Positions 49,779 to 58,667 are shown, counted from the first letter of the stretch. The stretch: DNA of 64,000 nt from Proteiniclasticum aestuarii (GCF_017368455.1 NZ_JAFNJU010000010.1:1-64000); one strand, 5' to 3'. The notes: a model not told the origin generated them from the sequence alone. Numbers and translations: made by a program.

Positions 49779-50273
49779 CTACTCCCGCTTCTTCTTTTCA
49801 TCCAGTTCCTTCTCCATTCTGAGCGCTCGTGGAGTGAATCCGAATTTTTCATAAAGTCCAATGGCTTCTTTGCTGAACAGATGGACCGCAAGTTCAATTC
49901 TGGAGGCTCCATTTCCCGAAGCATATTCTTCGATATAGGCAAGAAGCCTGGTCGCAACCCCCTGCTCTCTGTGCTTTTCGGATACGGCAAAATCATGGAT
50001 ATAGGCATATTGCCTTTCCACCATCATCGGCAGATTGACCTTCATGCATTCAATGAAACCATAGGCTATGATTTCATCATTCGTGAGCGCCACTAAGATC
50101 ACCTTTCGATCATGTCTGAAAAAACTCTTCAGAAACCCTTCTGTGTATAAGATTTCGCTTTCCCTGTAGACATCGGGACGCTCCTCCACATACAGTCGGT
50201 GGGCTTCATTCTTGATCTTCAGGATGCCGTCCAGGTCTTCCCAGACTGCTTTACGTATGCTGAAATTCTCCAT
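49779..50273 (-). CDS. GNAT N-acetyltransferase
   Basis: A 164-residue acetyltransferase: SIRKAVWEDLDGILKIKNEAH at the start, IHDFAVSEKHREQGVATRLLAYIEEYA as the acetyl-CoA loop, and AIGLYEKFGFTPRALRMEKEL at the end, the common small-molecule/peptide GNAT form. The ATG at 50273 has AAGGGGAAG at good spacing. Confidence 0.83.
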   Translation of the reverse strand: MENFSIRKAVWEDLDGILKIKNEAHRLYVEERPDVYRESEILYTEGFLKSFFRHDRKVILVALTNDEIIAYGFIECMKVNLPMMVERQYAYIHDFAVSEKHREQGVATRLLAYIEEYASGNGASRIELAVHLFSKEAIGLYEKFGFTPRALRMEKELDEKKKRE

Positions 50274-50450
50274 TTTCTTCCCCTTCTTCAATTTACACAG
50301 TTTCATCCTTCTCGGGTCCTATACGCTGATTAAAGCATAGAAATATGTTTAAAGTGTGCCTTTACAATGCGGCAAGGACAGATTCACAGGAGGGTGTCCA
50401 TCCCTTCTCGGCTTTTGGCATAGGCTTTTCAGGCATCACCTTTACGCAAA

Positions 50451-50488
50451 ACGTGACGAGAGATTCTCATCGAATGCCCTCGTCACGT
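50451..50488 (-). terminator. Terminator of the cupin gene
   Basis: ACGTGACGAG pairs with CTCGTCACGT; on the minus strand it is followed by TTTTGC. Confidence 0.8.
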
Positions 50489-50510
50489 CTTTATAGTCCT
50501 ATTTCAGCTC

Positions 50511-50933
50511 TTAGTGGTCGTGCTCTTCTTCTGCAGCCATGCCTTCTGCTCTGGTCTTATGCACGGTTCCATGTGGATGTTCTGCAGGGGCATAGATGGA
50601 GTATACCTTAAGAGGTTTGTCTCCCTCATTGGTCAGATTATGCCATTTACCAGCTGGTACCATGATGGCGTCATCATCTTCTGCATGTTTCTCGAAATCC
50701 AGATTGTCTTCGCTGTCCCCCATTTGAACCAGGCCTTTGCCTTCTTCAATTCTCAGGAACTGGTCGATGTCATGATGCACTTCCAGTCCGATATCCTCTC
50801 CCACCTCAATACTCATGAGAGTCACCTGAAGATTCTTTCCTGTCCATAGGGCTGTTCTGTAATTCTTATTGTCCTTTGTTGCATCCTCGATGTTGATCAC
50901 CAGTGGATTGGCACCATAGTCCTTTAATTCCAT
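50511..50933 (-). CDS. Cupin-domain protein
   Basis: A 140-residue cupin with canonical metal ligands: EVHHDIDQFLRIEEGKG is motif 1 (His-His and Glu) and VPAGKWHNLTNEGDKPLKVYSIYAP is motif 2 (His). The C-terminus GTVHKTRAEGMAAEEEHDH is a signature of a common Firmicutes/Bacteroidetes cupin of unknown function. The ATG at 50933 is preceded by AGGAGGAAA. Monocistronic. Confidence 0.87.
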   Translation of the reverse strand: MELKDYGANPLVINIEDATKDNKNYRTALWTGKNLQVTLMSIEVGEDIGLEVHHDIDQFLRIEEGKGLVQMGDSEDNLDFEKHAEDDDAIMVPAGKWHNLTNEGDKPLKVYSIYAPAEHPHGTVHKTRAEGMAAEEEHDH

Positions 50934-51659
50934 AATATTTCCTCCTTGATTCATCATTTATATTCGTTCACTCAAAACTACAGCTCTTTCCAACATCCGT
51001 TTTCTCTGTGGTAACAGGGAATCAGGAGAAATGCCTGTCATGAATACCTACATGACTTCGTATATATTCTGACTTTTTTATGAAGCATTGATTGAAACTT
51101 AACATATATTCATTATACCACACCACCTGGAATAACCGAAACATACTACCTGGGGGTATATCCAGCATCATAGCGCAGCTGCTTCTGATGATCATCTGTC
51201 TAAGAATCTCTGTATCCACTGAATTCAGCTCATCACAGATATTGATTCATTTCATGTTCTTCCTTTTTTCAGTGTGAAACCTGAGTGAACTCAAAGGGTC
51301 TAGAGGTAAATTTTGTATGAATAATCTCTTCTATTCCTGTAAACATCACTTCTGAAGTCTAAATCAGATACCCCCCTGCACAGCTTTAAGCTGTGCAGGG
51401 GGGTAGTCCTAGCGTTATTCTTTTTCCGATAGATCAGAGGTGAAGACAGGAAGGAAAGAAGATATATTTACAATATACATGATGACTTTTCTTCCAAGCC
51501 AGGATGCCTGGAAACTCTCCATAGTTTTGAATACTACAGTTCCAGGTATTTCAGCATCTTTACCCTTTCTCAGCCTCGTGTTTCTCTAGGATGTACTGTT
51601 ATGGATTCAACGGGATACTCTGTATAGGTAGATAGAGAATCGTTATTAAAATCATCGAA
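50934..51659. other. Long non-coding interval
   Basis: About 725 bases without a convincing gene. Short frames on both strands lack ribosome sites and overlap one another. Apart from a perfect GC-rich inverted repeat at 51371-51403 and scattered AT-rich stretches I see no recognisable RNA family. It may hold a decayed gene or an unannotated RNA. Confidence 0.6.
51371..51403. repeat. Perfect GC-rich inverted repeat
   Basis: CCCCCCTGCACAGCTT is followed after one base by its exact complement AAGCTGTGCAGGGGGG. No gene ends within 400 bases on the left and no T-run follows, so it is not an obvious terminator. Confidence 0.7.
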
Positions 51660-51711
51660 ATCAAAAACACCCCTGTAAAAACAACAGGTTTTTACAGGGG
51701 TGTTTTTGATT
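51660..51711 (-). terminator. Terminator of the 51.7-52.1 kb GNAT gene
   Basis: A stem of more than 20 bp (ATCAAAAACACCCCTGTAAAAAC with its complement) beginning at the GNAT stop codon. Confidence 0.85.
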
Positions 51712-52147
51712 AGTTCCGATTACTCCATTTCATGACAAATTCCCGTTCTATGGTTCGCAGGTCCACCTGATGTCTGTAGTGCCGGAACCCATGCTTCTTA
51801 TAGAACTCCAGTGCATTTTCATTCTTCAGATATACTTCGAGCGTAAGTTTCTCTCGTTCTTCCTTGCATTTCATGAGCAGCTTGCTGCCGATTCCTTCTC
51901 TTCTATATGGTCTGTCCACGTAGACACCTAAGATATGGTTGTCTTTGGTCATCTTGACGAATCCCTTCACCACTCCGTTGGATTCATAGACATAAATGTT
52001 AAGATCGGATAATTCCTTCTTCATGTTCCTGATACTCTTTTCCCAGTAACTGCAAGGAATGAAATCATGAGCTTCCTGGTTGACATCCAGCCAGATCCGC
52101 AATACATCATCCGTCATCTTTTCATCAAACTTTCTGATTTTGTTCAT
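51710..52147 (-). CDS. GNAT N-acetyltransferase
   Basis: A 145-residue acetyltransferase of the YjaB/PhnO-like small type: RIWLDVNQEAHDFIPCSYW near the start, HILGVYVDRPYRREGIGSKLLMKCKEE as acetyl-CoA loop, NALEFYKKHGFRHYRHQVD at the end. GGAGGA precedes the ATG. Its promoter carries a palindrome closely related to the DUF134 operator. Confidence 0.85.
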   Translation of the reverse strand: MNKIRKFDEKMTDDVLRIWLDVNQEAHDFIPCSYWEKSIRNMKKELSDLNIYVYESNGVVKGFVKMTKDNHILGVYVDRPYRREGIGSKLLMKCKEEREKLTLEVYLKNENALEFYKKHGFRHYRHQVDLRTIEREFVMKWSNRN

Positions 52148-52228
52148 TTTCTAACATTCCTCCATCATCTTCACAATCGTGTAAAGTGCTTCACTACCTC
52201 TAGGATAGCATGATTGCAGGAATAATTC

Positions 52229-52266
52229 ATTATATCGATGTAATATTAACGACATATGTTATTAAT
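52229..52266 (-). promoter_or_regulatory. GNAT promoter with palindromic operator over the -35 region
   Basis: Minus-strand TATAAT (52234-52229); the -35 region is replaced by a 22-bp inverted repeat (52245-52266; nine of eleven pairs) centred on ACATATGT with ATTAA/TTAAT flanks. It resembles the palindrome at 29537-29558. Confidence 0.6.
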
Positions 52267-52380
52267 GAAAATTCAATTATTCTGACAAATAAAACCGTTT
52301 GTCTGATATTCCTTTAACTTTCTGACTCTTTCATCAAAAAAGCCCCTTAAAATTTCATATTTCCTGAAATGCTTTGACTT

Positions 52381-52719
52381 CTAAACTATTTTCGTATCCT
52401 TTGTTCTGCTGAGCCACCACTCAAGAATGACTCCATAAATGATGCCTGCAGTGAAACTCACAGGATCTTCAAACCCTATTGAACTGTAGAAAGCAAAGGA
52501 AACAAGCAGTCCCAGCACGCCCCCACGAAGAAGCGCCTTCACTCTCGTGGTTACAGGCCAAGGAGCGCCAACGATAAGGCCAATGATCACTCTGTTGTAC
52601 CAGAGAGAAAAGACAAAGCCAGGAGAAGCACTGGAGCCCGACCTTATATAGGCTCCTATGACACAGACTACACCCAGAAGTGCACCACCGATCAATGCTG
52701 TTCTCATTCTTTTTGTCAT
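52381..52719 (-). CDS. Hypothetical small membrane protein
   Basis: A 112-residue protein with three to four predicted transmembrane segments (ALIGGALLGVVCVIGAYI, VIIGLIVGAPW, LRGGVLGLLVSFAFY, FTAGIIYGVILEWWLS). No motif identifies its role. AAAGGAAG lies before the ATG and a TATACT-like -10 box upstream. Monocistronic. Confidence 0.72.
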   Translation of the reverse strand: MTKRMRTALIGGALLGVVCVIGAYIRSGSSASPGFVFSLWYNRVIIGLIVGAPWPVTTRVKALLRGGVLGLLVSFAFYSSIGFEDPVSFTAGIIYGVILEWWLSRTKDTKIV

Positions 52720-52946
52720 GTTGACTTCCTTTCAGATCCTCAAGAGAATCTCGCTTTTTCTTTCAGTATAGCATCTCTACAGGAGATGAATCATCGCTTT
52801 ATTCAATAAATCTGCATGGAAGCTGCTCATCCATACATCAGTTCTTATGAGATTCTGAACTACCTTTCGTCGAAACGGCATGTCATAACATCCTCTTGAA
52901 TTCCTGTATCACAGGAAGAGAAAACGTTATCTATTCCAGTCTCAAG
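52720..52946. other. Intergenic stretch, promoter of the small membrane protein only
   Basis: A TATACT -10 element for the left gene is the only feature seen; the rest has no frame with a ribosome site and no recognisable RNA. Confidence 0.5.
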
Positions 52947-52948
52947 GA

Positions 52949-52987
52949 AAGCGCTGCATCGAAAATCCTGCTTCCGATGCAGCGCTT
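52949..52987 (-). terminator. Terminator of the sigma/anti-sigma operon
   Basis: AAGCGCTGCATCG pairs perfectly with CGATGCAGCGCTT across a 13-base loop, about 35 bases after the anti-sigma stop; TTTCCTT follows on the minus strand. Confidence 0.8.
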
Positions 52988-53020
52988 CATGCTCGTCTAT
53001 GGATCTGTTCGCATGACAGA

Positions 53021-53980
53021 TCAATCTGTCAGAAAATACCTTACCATGATGACCCCGAATCCTGCTATGATGCCCATGAATACATAGAGCATGAACAGTT
53101 CCGCCTTTCCGCCGCCATATCCGCCCTGCTGAATGTCTTCCTCAGCCAGCCTGAAGTTTTTTGTGATTTCATTCCCTTCCTCATCATAGAAGGAACTTCC
53201 AGTAAGACGAGGATTATGGATCGTGATTTCCTGAGAACTCCTCACAATCTCCAGCAGTTCATCTTCTTCGTAGACATGGAGAAACTGCAGATTTTCTTTA
53301 TCAAACTTCACTGGAATTCGGATCCTGTGATCTGACAGATCCCCTGGCATTGTATAGGCGGAGTAGTCCAGTCCATACTGCGCGATCTCCTCAGAGAGAT
53401 TGTATCCGCTGACTGCAATGTATCGCTCCTTCCCGCTTTCAATGGGGTAATGCTGCACCACAGAAGAGTATTCCGATGGCCTAATCTGCACCCTTAGGAT
53501 TCTGTACCTGTTGTTCCATCCTTTCACGAACTGTGCTATGCCATTGATAGACTCCTGATCCCGGTCCTTGAAGGAAACGAAAAGATCTCTTCCGATGGAA
53601 TAGGTTTCCAGAGCATAGGCCTCCACAGGCTGCTTAAATGGTGCTGTGAATTCCGTCACAGCCAAAGCCAGCTCTGTTTTATCCAGCGCATAGCTGAACT
53701 CCATGGCGTAGACCACATAGGTCAGAATCAGCGTCAGAAGGATACTGATTCCCGCAGCGATGAGCTTCGTCTTTCTTATTTTCCTGAAGAATTTCAGCTC
53801 CGCCTTGGGGGCTTTCTCCACTTCAGTGACTTCCTCCACCATGGCTTCATGAATGCTTCTGCATTCCCCGCAGGTTTCCAGATGTTCTGTCACCAAAAGA
53901 TCGGTCTCTTCACTGGTGAGATGTTCTATATAGCTTGGCAAAAGATCCTGCACGATGCTGCACGTAATATCCTTCCTCAT
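53021..53980 (-). CDS. Anti-sigma factor with zinc-finger (zf-HC2) domain
   Basis: A 319-residue membrane protein: an N-terminal zinc-binding anti-sigma domain (CSIVQDLLPSYIEHLTSEET, HLETCGECRS), a transmembrane helix near 73-92 (LIAAGISILLTLILTYVVYAM), a large extracytoplasmic sensor region and a second helix near the C-terminus (LFMLYVFMGIIAGFGVIMV). It should hold the ECF sigma factor inactive until an envelope signal arrives. Its ATG overlaps the sigma stop by four bases. The second C-terminal helix is uncommon and would bring the tail back to the cytoplasm. Confidence 0.85.
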   Translation of the reverse strand: MRKDITCSIVQDLLPSYIEHLTSEETDLLVTEHLETCGECRSIHEAMVEEVTEVEKAPKAELKFFRKIRKTKLIAAGISILLTLILTYVVYAMEFSYALDKTELALAVTEFTAPFKQPVEAYALETYSIGRDLFVSFKDRDQESINGIAQFVKGWNNRYRILRVQIRPSEYSSVVQHYPIESGKERYIAVSGYNLSEEIAQYGLDYSAYTMPGDLSDHRIRIPVKFDKENLQFLHVYEEDELLEIVRSSQEITIHNPRLTGSSFYDEEGNEITKNFRLAEEDIQQGGYGGGKAELFMLYVFMGIIAGFGVIMVRYFLTD

Positions 53981-54468
53981 TCTTTTTCCTCCTCCCTCAT
54001 GATTTTCTGCTTCCCTCGATAGAAGGTGACCCGTGCCCAGGTCTCGTTCTTTTCCAGTATCTCCCCGATTTCCCGAAAGCTCAGCTCTCCTGTGAGCCTC
54101 AGGTACATCACTTCTCTTGTCTTTTCATCCAACTTCTGCAGTTTCTGATACATCTTCAGTTTCGCATCGCTTTCCACAACCTTCTGCTCCACAGAGCTTT
54201 CTGATGGGATGAGATCAGAGAGATCCTCCAGAGAATCTGATGTGTGACTGCTTGATCTCTTGTACTCCTTATACCAGAGGTGCTTTGCAATCTGACAGAG
54301 CCATACGGACACTTTAGCGTCTCCTCTGAAACTGTCATAGGTCTTCATGGCCTGATAGAAGGTTTCCTGTGTCAGTTCTTCAGACAGGTCTGCACTTCCT
54401 GTAATGGAGAACAGATACTTATATACGGTTTCGAAATAGTCCCGATAGAGTTTTTCCAGATCCTTCAC
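53977..54468 (-). CDS. ECF RNA polymerase sigma factor
   Basis: A 163-residue sigma-70-family ECF factor. Region 2: LYRDYFETVYKYLFSITGSADLSEELTQETFYQAM ... VWLCQIAKHLWYKEYKR. Region 4: REVMYLRLTGELSFREIGEILEKNETWARVTFYRGKQKI. The GTG start at 54468 follows AGGAGGTG. It directs transcription of an envelope-stress regulon, probably including its own operon; a TGTAAC element, typical of ECF -35 boxes, lies 40-50 bases upstream. Confidence 0.9.
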   Translation of the reverse strand: MKDLEKLYRDYFETVYKYLFSITGSADLSEELTQETFYQAMKTYDSFRGDAKVSVWLCQIAKHLWYKEYKRSSSHTSDSLEDLSDLIPSESSVEQKVVESDAKLKMYQKLQKLDEKTREVMYLRLTGELSFREIGEILEKNETWARVTFYRGKQKIMREEEKE

Positions 54469-54489
54469 CGACTCACCTCCTACTAATAT

Positions 54490-54516
54490 GTGTCACATAA
54501 TCCTGTTTCGTTACAG
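54490..54516 (-). promoter_or_regulatory. Candidate ECF-type promoter of the sigma operon
   Basis: TGTAAC (minus strand, ends near 54515) matches the ECF -35 AAC core; the GTGACA-like -10 side is only a partial match to CGTC, and the spacing is uncertain. Confidence 0.3.
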
Positions 54517-54710
54517 AATATCAGAAATTAATTTAAATTCTGCAGCCGTTCTCAATCATTATACCCGATTCTAAGGCACTACCCTAGATAGATGCCTTCT
54601 ACGAAATCCTCTCTGACTCAGATACCTCAGAAAAGTATAGCCAGTTTCATCTGATCTGATTCTGCTATAATTATATTCATAATCATCCAGCTCTATGAAA
54701 GGAGAAAATC

Positions 54711-55436
54711 ATGAAAGCGATCATCACAGGAATGAACGGAACCGTAGCCCCCTATGTATATACGGAGCTCGAGAAGAGAAACATCGAAGTCATCATCTGG
54801 GACCGCAGTGAAGTCAGCACGGACAACCAGAAAAGCATATCTGATTTCATAAGAACAACCCAGCCTGATCTTTTCTTCCACATCGCCACAGGACCGGTGA
54901 AGTGGCTGGAATTCATTGCCAAGGCGACAAAGGAGCTTGGTGTGAAGCTCCTTTTCACAAGCTCCGTATCCGTCTTCTCCGAAAAAGGAAGCGGTCCTTA
55001 TGATCCGGAGAGTGTGCCCGATGCGGAAGAAGAATACGGCAGATACAAGATTGCCTGCGAAGAAACTGCAAGAGTCTGGAACCCGGACTCCATCATCCTC
55101 AGGCTGGGCTGGCAGATCGGATCTGAGGAAGGGTCCAATCACATGGTGGATTTTCTGGCAAAGGCCCAGAAGGAACATGGCTTCATTGAAGCAAGCTCCA
55201 GATGGTTTCCATCCTGCAGTTTTCTGGAAGACACATCTGAAGTCATCGCACAGGCTGCCCTGACCTATATGCCAGGAACCTATCTCGTCAATTCAAACAG
55301 AAAATACTCCTTCTTCGAAATCGCAGAATTTCTGAAGACAAAGCACCATGCCCCTTGGAACATCAGGGAGACAGTTTCCTTCAAGAGAGATGACAGGATG
55401 GCTGACCCTCGAGTCGAAATACCAGAACTCTTCTGA
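54711..55436 (+). CDS. NAD(P)-dependent sugar-epimerase/reductase-like protein (RmlD type)
   Basis: A 241-residue extended short-chain dehydrogenase. The Rossmann loop IITGMNGTVAPYV is an RmlD-style variant, SSVSVFS and YGRYK give the catalytic Ser and Tyr-x-x-x-Lys, and the C-terminal substrate domain is short. The best general call is dTDP-4-dehydrorhamnose-reductase-like, without any other nucleotide-sugar genes near it. AAAGGAG precedes the ATG. Monocistronic with its own terminator. Confidence 0.78.
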   Translation: MKAIITGMNGTVAPYVYTELEKRNIEVIIWDRSEVSTDNQKSISDFIRTTQPDLFFHIATGPVKWLEFIAKATKELGVKLLFTSSVSVFSEKGSGPYDPESVPDAEEEYGRYKIACEETARVWNPDSIILRLGWQIGSEEGSNHMVDFLAKAQKEHGFIEASSRWFPSCSFLEDTSEVIAQAALTYMPGTYLVNSNRKYSFFEIAEFLKTKHHAPWNIRETVSFKRDDRMADPRVEIPELF

Positions 55437-55469
55437 CGCCATCACCATCTGAGAACAGTGAACATCTGA

Positions 55470-55501
55470 AAAAGACTGAGATCAAGCATCCCAGTCTTTT
55501 T
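55470..55501 (+). terminator. Terminator after the RmlD-like gene
   Basis: AAAAGACTG pairs with CAGTCTTTT, extended by GA/TC-type pairs, and T residues follow. Confidence 0.75.
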
Positions 55502-55556
55502 AACTTGCCTAGATTCTTCATCAAGTGATTCCTGAAATTCTTTCTCTGTTGCTTTT

Positions 55557-56402
55557 TCAGGAATCAGGCTTTCCGTTTACTGCCTTTATGAGATCCCCAT
55601 GCTTCTTTTCAATCCACCACACAAAAACCCATGCCATGAGACTGGTCAGAAGGGTGAAGGGCGTACCTGGAAACAGAAGGACAAGAAGGAAACTCATGGT
55701 GTTATTCAGTCCATGGAGAAGGATCACGGCCAAGATGCTGTCCATGGCTTCATAGAGAAAGTTCGTGATATAGTTCATGGCCACGATGGATGCTGTAAAG
55801 CCGATGAGTGATGGAATCAGAACAGCGGCTCCTGCAGGCAGATACAGAATGAATAGAAGCGGAAAATGCCACAGCGCCCAGACGAAGCCTCCCTTCCACG
55901 CAATGTCCCAGAAGGACATGCCTTCTGCCTTCATTTCAGGGTATAGAAATCCTCTCCATCCGAATTCTTCCGTTCCACTGGTGATGATATTAAACAGAAA
56001 GTACATCCACACTGCGCTAAATGCAGTGCCGATGCTCTGTCCTTTCAGATCATAGAAGGACGTAAGCAGGCTGAAGATCACTGCCGGCAGTACCGAAATC
56101 ACAGGAATGAGAAAAATATAAGGCCAGAGATTCTTTCTCTTATCCGCTCTTCCATTGAGACTTCTGAAACCGGAAACCGTTAGAAATCCCACGAAAGGAC
56201 CATATACAGCCAGTGCAAAGATCAGCTGGGGAGCAAAGGCTTCTGTGCCCAGAAACTCTGTGAACAAGGTGAGCAGGGTACTTTCCGTAGAAAGAACCAG
56301 GCCTGCTCTCTCACTGAGCATATAGGCGCCTCCCCATCCGATCCATGTCCATGCAAAGGCAATAATGAGATACAGTTTCGTTTTTCTGTTCATCCTCCAC
56401 AT
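55557..56402 (-). CDS. CPBP-family intramembrane glutamic protease
   Basis: A 281-residue membrane protein with about eight helices and the CPBP (CAAX protease/bacteriocin-processing) motifs EEFGWRGFLYP (motif 1), FVWALWHFPLL (motif 2) and LLHGLNNTMSF (motif 3). Members cleave within membranes, but bacterial substrates are mostly unknown; no bacteriocin genes are nearby. The ATG at 56402 has GAGGAG eight bases ahead. Confidence 0.87.
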   Translation of the reverse strand: MWRMNRKTKLYLIIAFAWTWIGWGGAYMLSERAGLVLSTESTLLTLFTEFLGTEAFAPQLIFALAVYGPFVGFLTVSGFRSLNGRADKRKNLWPYIFLIPVISVLPAVIFSLLTSFYDLKGQSIGTAFSAVWMYFLFNIITSGTEEFGWRGFLYPEMKAEGMSFWDIAWKGGFVWALWHFPLLFILYLPAGAAVLIPSLIGFTASIVAMNYITNFLYEAMDSILAVILLHGLNNTMSFLLVLLFPGTPFTLLTSLMAWVFVWWIEKKHGDLIKAVNGKPDS

Positions 56403-56531
56403 AGGATTCACTCCTCTTTATGATTTCTGTATTGATATATTCTCATCAGCAGCATATGACGTTCTGATCATAACTGATCAAACACTGTAGATTCACTATA
56501 TGGAAATAATCAAAAACAGTTCCAGCAATAT

Positions 56532-58385
56532 CTACACATGCCTGATATCCGTATTCATTGACACCTCATTGCTTATGGTGTAAACATCTTCCATCCCCAG
56601 ATCATGAATATCCGTTTTTCCATTGGCCCTGGCAAATACTGCCAGCTCTTTTTTCGTTCCTTCGTAGAAGTTTCTGAACTGATGGAGTGCCCTCTCTTCG
56701 TCAAAGAGAGCCCTTAAGTTTTTGTCCTGTGTTGCAATACCTGCCGGACATAGACCCGTATGACAGACTCTTGACTGTAGACATCCTACAGAAATCAGGG
56801 ATGCTGTAGCAAGGGCTACTGCATCTGCACCAAGCGCCAATGCTTTGGCGATGTCAGAGGAATCTCTGAATCCTCCAGTGACACAGAGTGTTACTGGAGA
56901 CCCTTTCTGATCGAGATATTTTCTGGCTCTTCTGATGGCGAAAATCGGTGGAATCCCAACGTTATCTTTCAGAAATTTCGGAGCAGAGCCTGTTGCTCCC
57001 CCTCTGCAGTCAATGGTTATGAAGTCCGGTTCGGCTCTCAGTGCCATATCAAGATCCTGCTCGATATGTGCTGCGGCGATCTTGATGCCAACCGGTACCC
57101 CACCAGTGATTTCCCGTATGCGGGATACTTTTTCCACAAGATCGGAAATGGTATCCACACCATGGAATCGTCCGGGAGAAACGGAGTCTTCTCCTTCTTC
57201 AAGATTTCTGATCTTCGCTATTTCTTCTGTAATCTTATGTGCTGGAAGATGTCCGCCAAGGCCCGGCTTCACTGCTTGTCCGATTTTCAGCTCCACCGCA
57301 TCAGCCATTCTGATTGCTTCCTCATTGTGAGAGAACGGTGCAGTGCCAAGTTCATAAATATACTTCCGCGCTGCGCTTCTGGATTCAGGAAGCATTCCGC
57401 CTTCACCGGAACACATGGCTGTATCAACCAACGTCGACCCTTTGGCTAAAGCGATTTTCGCTTCACGGGATATGGCCCCGAAAGACATATGTGAAACATA
57501 AAATGGAATCGATAGCGTAAGCGGTTTTCGCGCATTTCTTCCAATCACTGTCTTCATGTTCACGTCTATATCCGCATTATAAGGCATGGGCTCCAACTGA
57601 GCTCCCCTGAAGAGAATGGTCTTCCAATCCGGAAAACTCTCCAGTGTTCTCATGGATGAGTCTTCACTTCTTCCTGTTTCCGAAAGGTTCGTGATCGTAT
57701 CCATCTTGTTATCAAAAACTTCTCTCTCAACGCACGCTCTGTTCATCTTCTCACTGATCAGTCCTTCATCCCTGAACTTCTCATACCAGTGTTCTCCGCT
57801 GCAGAAAGGTTTATTCATGGAATGACCACATCTGCACAAGGCATAATGGTTCACCGTCTGTGGTTTCTCCTCCGACAGGAGCTCGATTCCGCCCCTGACA
57901 TGATAGGGACCATCTTCTGTGATCACTACTTCTTTTTCGCTGTAAAAATCATCGTGCTTCACACCATCCACTGAATAGCTCAGTGCACCTGAAGGACATT
58001 TCTCTATGGTCGCTATGATTTTTTCCATGGACTCCGCATCTGGGACAATCCAGGGTTCCTCCTTCATTCTGAACACCTCCGGTAGTCCTTCTGTACAGAA
58101 ACCGGCATGACTGCATATTCCCCGATCATCGTGGATGATGATTTCTTTTCCCACATAGGATTCCAGTTTTCTCTTCACCCGGTCCGGACTTTTCGCATCG
58201 TCGAATCCGATTCTTCCATGGGTTCCATCACAGAACGGTTTCGTGTCGGACTTTCCACAGCGACACAGTGCAGTTGATTTTCTGTGTATCTTAACAGGAC
58301 GTCCAGTTGACTTCACGATATGACGGAGTTCCTCTGCAACAAAAGGCCCATTTCCTGCAATCCTCATGATGGCTTCTCTGTTCAT
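56532..58385 (-). CDS. CDGSH-ferredoxin-CDGSH-glutamate synthase domain fusion protein
   Basis: A 617-residue multidomain protein. Residues about 25-60 hold a CDGSH [2Fe-2S] site (CRCGKSDTKPFCDGTH), 75-160 a divergent 4Fe-4S-type domain (CSHAGFC, KCPSGALSY), about 185-205 a second CDGSH site (CRCGHSMNKPFCSGEH). The rest is the FMN-binding glutamate-synthase catalytic domain (SHMSFGAISREAK, SGEGG, GQAVKPGLGGHLPA, DCRGGATGSAPK, VCHTGLCPAGIATQD). It lacks the glutaminase domain, so it is a glutamate-synthase-related flavoprotein fed by its own Fe-S wires. Monocistronic; the ATG at 58385 has AGGAGAGG. Confidence 0.85.
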   Translation of the reverse strand: MNREAIMRIAGNGPFVAEELRHIVKSTGRPVKIHRKSTALCRCGKSDTKPFCDGTHGRIGFDDAKSPDRVKRKLESYVGKEIIIHDDRGICSHAGFCTEGLPEVFRMKEEPWIVPDAESMEKIIATIEKCPSGALSYSVDGVKHDDFYSEKEVVITEDGPYHVRGGIELLSEEKPQTVNHYALCRCGHSMNKPFCSGEHWYEKFRDEGLISEKMNRACVEREVFDNKMDTITNLSETGRSEDSSMRTLESFPDWKTILFRGAQLEPMPYNADIDVNMKTVIGRNARKPLTLSIPFYVSHMSFGAISREAKIALAKGSTLVDTAMCSGEGGMLPESRSAARKYIYELGTAPFSHNEEAIRMADAVELKIGQAVKPGLGGHLPAHKITEEIAKIRNLEEGEDSVSPGRFHGVDTISDLVEKVSRIREITGGVPVGIKIAAAHIEQDLDMALRAEPDFITIDCRGGATGSAPKFLKDNVGIPPIFAIRRARKYLDQKGSPVTLCVTGGFRDSSDIAKALALGADAVALATASLISVGCLQSRVCHTGLCPAGIATQDKNLRALFDEERALHQFRNFYEGTKKELAVFARANGKTDIHDLGMEDVYTISNEVSMNTDIRHV

Positions 58386-58409
58386 TCTGATCATCCTCTC
58401 CTCATGCTT

Positions 58410-58517
58410 TTAGTATTCCCTGATTGAATAGCCCGCTAACAGTTCCATGTGTCGGTGGATCCATGCACACTCTTCACTTGTCCTTTCCAGCATGCACCCT
58501 AATGTCTCAATAATCAT
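58410..58517 (-). pseudogene. Orphan reading frame upstream of the CDGSH fusion gene
   Basis: A minus-strand frame ending TAA at 58410 encodes MIIETLGCMLERTSEECAWI and then a further 15 residues from the ATG at 58517, and stays open further upstream. The composition looks protein-like (amphipathic, Cys/His/Trp-containing), but there is no ribosome site and no clear start. It may be the tail of a decayed gene or chance. Confidence 0.25.
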
Positions 58518-58667
58518 GTTTGGGCCATACTGAATGATGTTATTTGAAAACCTCAATATACTGAATACCAATTGAAGGCTTATTTTTCTTGAATCAATAT
58601 CTGTTCATGCATAGCACTGATTTCTTCAGAAGAAGTTGCTTAAGAAGAAGTTCTTTATTTCTTCATG

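Noticed and set aside
51022..51277. Two overlapping 61-65-codon frames on opposite strands
   Set aside because: Neither has a ribosome site or family motif, and they exclude each other.
51371..51403. GC-rich palindrome considered as part of a CRISPR array or IS end
   Set aside because: Only one copy is present and there are no spacers, transposase gene or target duplication.
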